64,000 nucleotides of DNA from Druceiella hillmani (lineage: Eukaryota; Arthropoda; Insecta; Lepidoptera; Hepialidae): the NCBI GenBank assembly GCA_039881145.1, contig JAYKKI010000090.1, positions 7,986,501 through 8,050,500 on the forward strand. Reading direction: 5' to 3'. Positions 62,100 through 64,000 of this stretch are shown in pieces. The position numbers were made by a program, and so were the translations under genes. Position 1 is the stretch's first letter. Every line of letters starts with the position of its first letter. Under the pieces are notes generated by a model that was not told where the DNA came from, did not search any database, and saw nothing but the letters and a program-made list of their open reading frames with translations.

Positions 62100-62151
62100 T
62101 TTTTACCCATGCTATATATTTAGGTATTTTTGCCCACGCTATATATTTTTA
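62100..62151 (+). repeat. Two-copy tandem repeat, 28-bp period
   Basis: TTTTTACCCATGCTATATAT, then TTAGGTA, then TTTTTGCCCACGCTATATAT. Confidence 0.7.
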
Positions 62152-62510
62152 GTTTCAAAATATTTATGTAAAGTTTAAAAATTTACAACTTGGCCAAAGT
62201 TTGTACGTGTAAAATGCAGGTAGAATTATCAGTTCACTTTTATACAGGAAGGAAAATTCGTATAGTTGTTTTCAATGATTTTCTTGAGTTAGTTATATTT
62301 CCACATAATTTTTTCTGTCACATTGAAGTGAGGTTTATAATCAGTATCTAAATTCGAGGCCTATAACAAGTATCTAAAAAGCAGTGTCAAGTGTAATAGG
62401 TACAATTTCTTTTTCTACGTTTATATGTTCTTTTTTCAGAACCAATTTCAGCAACGTTAAAATCTTTCTTCCTTCTGTCTTTTTTCTGCTCATAATTTTT
62501 TGTTTGTTAA

Positions 62511-62640
62511 ATTGTTTACAATGAAATAAAACGACGTGATGTAGTATTATTTCTACTTTATTTAAATTATTTTCCACGACCAAGATTTCTTTGTATTAAA
62601 ACATTTTCAGGTAGGCAATTAGCGAAGACAAGTAGCAAAG
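62511..62640 (-). repeat. Hammerhead-like repeat, copy C (left half of a head-to-head pair)
   Basis: On the minus strand it reads GCTAATTGCCTACCTGAAAA, then TGTTTTAATACAAAGAAATC, then TTGGTCGTGG and GAAATAATACTACATCACGT. The stem I strands CTAC/GTGG and the GGTC cleavage context are near the inferred ancestor, but the core CTGAAGA has become CTGAAAA. Confidence 0.45.
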
Positions 62641-62794
62641 ATCCTTGCTAATTGCCCACTTAAAGATGTTGTAACACAATGAAAAGGGGTTGTGGTAAGA
62701 ACGGGGTAGTTGCAAAGAACCTAAAGAAAGCAGAAATAATACTAAATCACGTAATTTCATTTAATTTTGAAAAATTACTTTCTACAGAATTAAT
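62626..62794 (+). repeat. Hammerhead-like repeat, copy D (right half of a head-to-head pair)
   Basis: It reads TTGCTAATTGCCCACTTAAA, then GATGTTGTAACACAATGAAA, then GAAATAATACTAAATCACGT and AATTTCATTTAATTTTGAA. Together with copy C it forms an inverted repeat centred near 62,628 (GGCAATTAGC / GCTAATTGCC). The CTGA core is mutated to TTAA. Confidence 0.45.
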
Positions 62795-63954
62795 GTTAAA
62801 AATGTATATCTACAAATTAACGAAACAATTTCCAAAATGAAAATTCCATAAGAAAATGCCAAATATCAAAACGTTATGGGAAATTCACAATATAACAAAT
62901 AATTGCACTTAAAACGGTAAATATTTCCCTTTTCAAAAATATTCTAGTTAAACAAAATTACTTAGACGATTCAATGGTTTATTTAGATATGAAGAAATAA
63001 GCGACGAATGAAATAAATTGGTATAAAAGTGCAAAAATAGTGCAATGCATAAAATGCCTCTAACGATCTGTTGAAAATTCAATTGATTGAGTCAATATGA
63101 TGAATACTTACAGATAATTTCTGCGATAATTAACACAATTTATTTGCGAACCTCATTCACAAAAATTTCAATGTGCCGGGACTAAATAAAGACAGTGTTG
63201 CAATTGATGCATGCCATTATTTGCATTTAATATAGTTGTACCCATTGACTGGTTCATTAGCGATGTTATTGGATCCCTTCATCAGCAATAAATATATTTG
63301 GAAGTAAAATATAAAACAAAACGTCGAGTGTTCGTTAATGAGGTATTTGAAGTGGTCTATATTGAACGCTATTATCGAAATAAGCTAATATTGAAATTAT
63401 ACTACTTTTAACGCTGATGAATCGAATATTACTTATGGTGGCGGAGTATTAAACAAAAGCGTCACAAAAGCGTAACAAAGCGTCACTAAACCTAAACATT
63501 TAACTACTTAAATATTCGCTCCTCTATTTTTGTGTGATACATGAGAATCTGCTGCGACTTATCGCGGTCGCTTCAATAGGTGGAAGGATGCACTTATGTG
63601 GAAGGTACGCGCTCTAAGCCATTTAATCGTTATTAATCTAATGAATATAAAAACTTGGGATACTATGTTCAAAATTATCAGCTTAGTCCGCATGGAATAT
63701 AGAATGCTAGTGCAGTGTTTACTACGTTTATATTATTTCCTTATGTTAAATGAAAATAATTTGATTAGTTTTAAATCTTGCTGACTAGCCTTCCTCATTC
63801 CGTTATTCCGCCCACTCATGCCTAAAACCATCGACGCCCACCATCTCTTTGGCTGTAGTTTTAAATGATTTTGTACTTAATTTTTTTAATCCTCACAACT
63901 TTGGAAACGTTTTACATACCATAACGAAAAATTAACTAAACGGATCCAAGGTTT
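62795..63954. other. Gene-free AT-rich DNA
   Basis: No gene or repeat is recognised. The 62-codon + frame at 63596-63784 has no motif. Confidence 0.5.
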
Positions 63955-64000
63955 AAATACTCCTACAGGCAGACTGTCAGACAGACAGACACACATATGT
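63955..64000 (-). repeat. CTGTCTG-type repeat piece at the window edge
   Basis: On the minus strand it reads ATGTGTGTCTGTCTGTCTGA, then CAGTCTGCCTG. It is probably the CTGTCTGTC core of the dispersed family, cut by the window end. Confidence 0.4.

Overview
The window is very AT-rich eukaryotic DNA (about 70-75% A+T by eye) with no recognisable host gene, rRNA, tRNA or CRISPR array. It reads as an insect intergenic or intronic region, most likely lepidopteran. The support is a dispersed repeat family with GGTTCCGTA / CGGAACCCTTATA / GTCCGTCTGTCTGTC starts and CTCATAATGCGAGTTC-type ends, a TGGACATAGGC-TCTCCCA retroposon tail, a CCGCGGCTTCACCCGCGT / AAGTAGCCTATGTTC repeat, very many (TA)n microsatellites, and piggyBac and Copia elements. 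The taxon is an inference from repeats, not from a gene.

Layout. 1-3.0 kb holds dispersed repeats and a decayed LINE reverse-transcriptase tail. 3-24.5 kb is gene-poor DNA with microsatellites, short palindromes, a retroposon 3' piece ending in (TA)n at 14.4-14.57 kb, and a few short GC-richer patches. 24.9-27.85 kb is a minus-strand Copia LTR retrotransposon with both LTRs; its gag, protease, RT and RNase H are full of stops and most of its integrase is deleted. 28-31.2 kb holds more dispersed repeats and a GC-rich patch with a 119-bp hairpin. 32.06-34.59 kb is a large inverted repeat (arms of about 460-477 bp) that encloses a broken psq-type (pogo-like) helix-turn-helix and a perfect 15-bp hairpin. 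35-55.5 kb is again gene-free, with perfect long-stem hairpins at 36.05, 40.9 and 51.75 kb and a full-length copy of the dispersed family at 43.7-44.2 kb. 55,785-58,259 is a complete piggyBac-like element with TTAA on both sides, TIRs and an uninterrupted transposase. 58.3-64 kb returns to AT-rich repeat DNA.

Three things deserve most attention. First, the piggyBac element is structurally intact, and a 25-bp GC-rich motif containing the palindrome GCGGTCACTGTGACCGC occurs in both subterminal regions and just upstream of the transposase start, which suggests shared transposase binding and self-control. Second, four copies of a dispersed repeat (34.99, 60.85, 62.51 and 62.65 kb) carry what reads as a decaying hammerhead-ribozyme fold of the kind known from Penelope-like retroelements; two of the copies lie head to head. 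Third, there is the 2.5-kb long-armed inverted repeat, and there is a set of perfect short-loop hairpins.

The elements do not form one pathway. Each is an independent mobile-element insertion at a different stage of decay.
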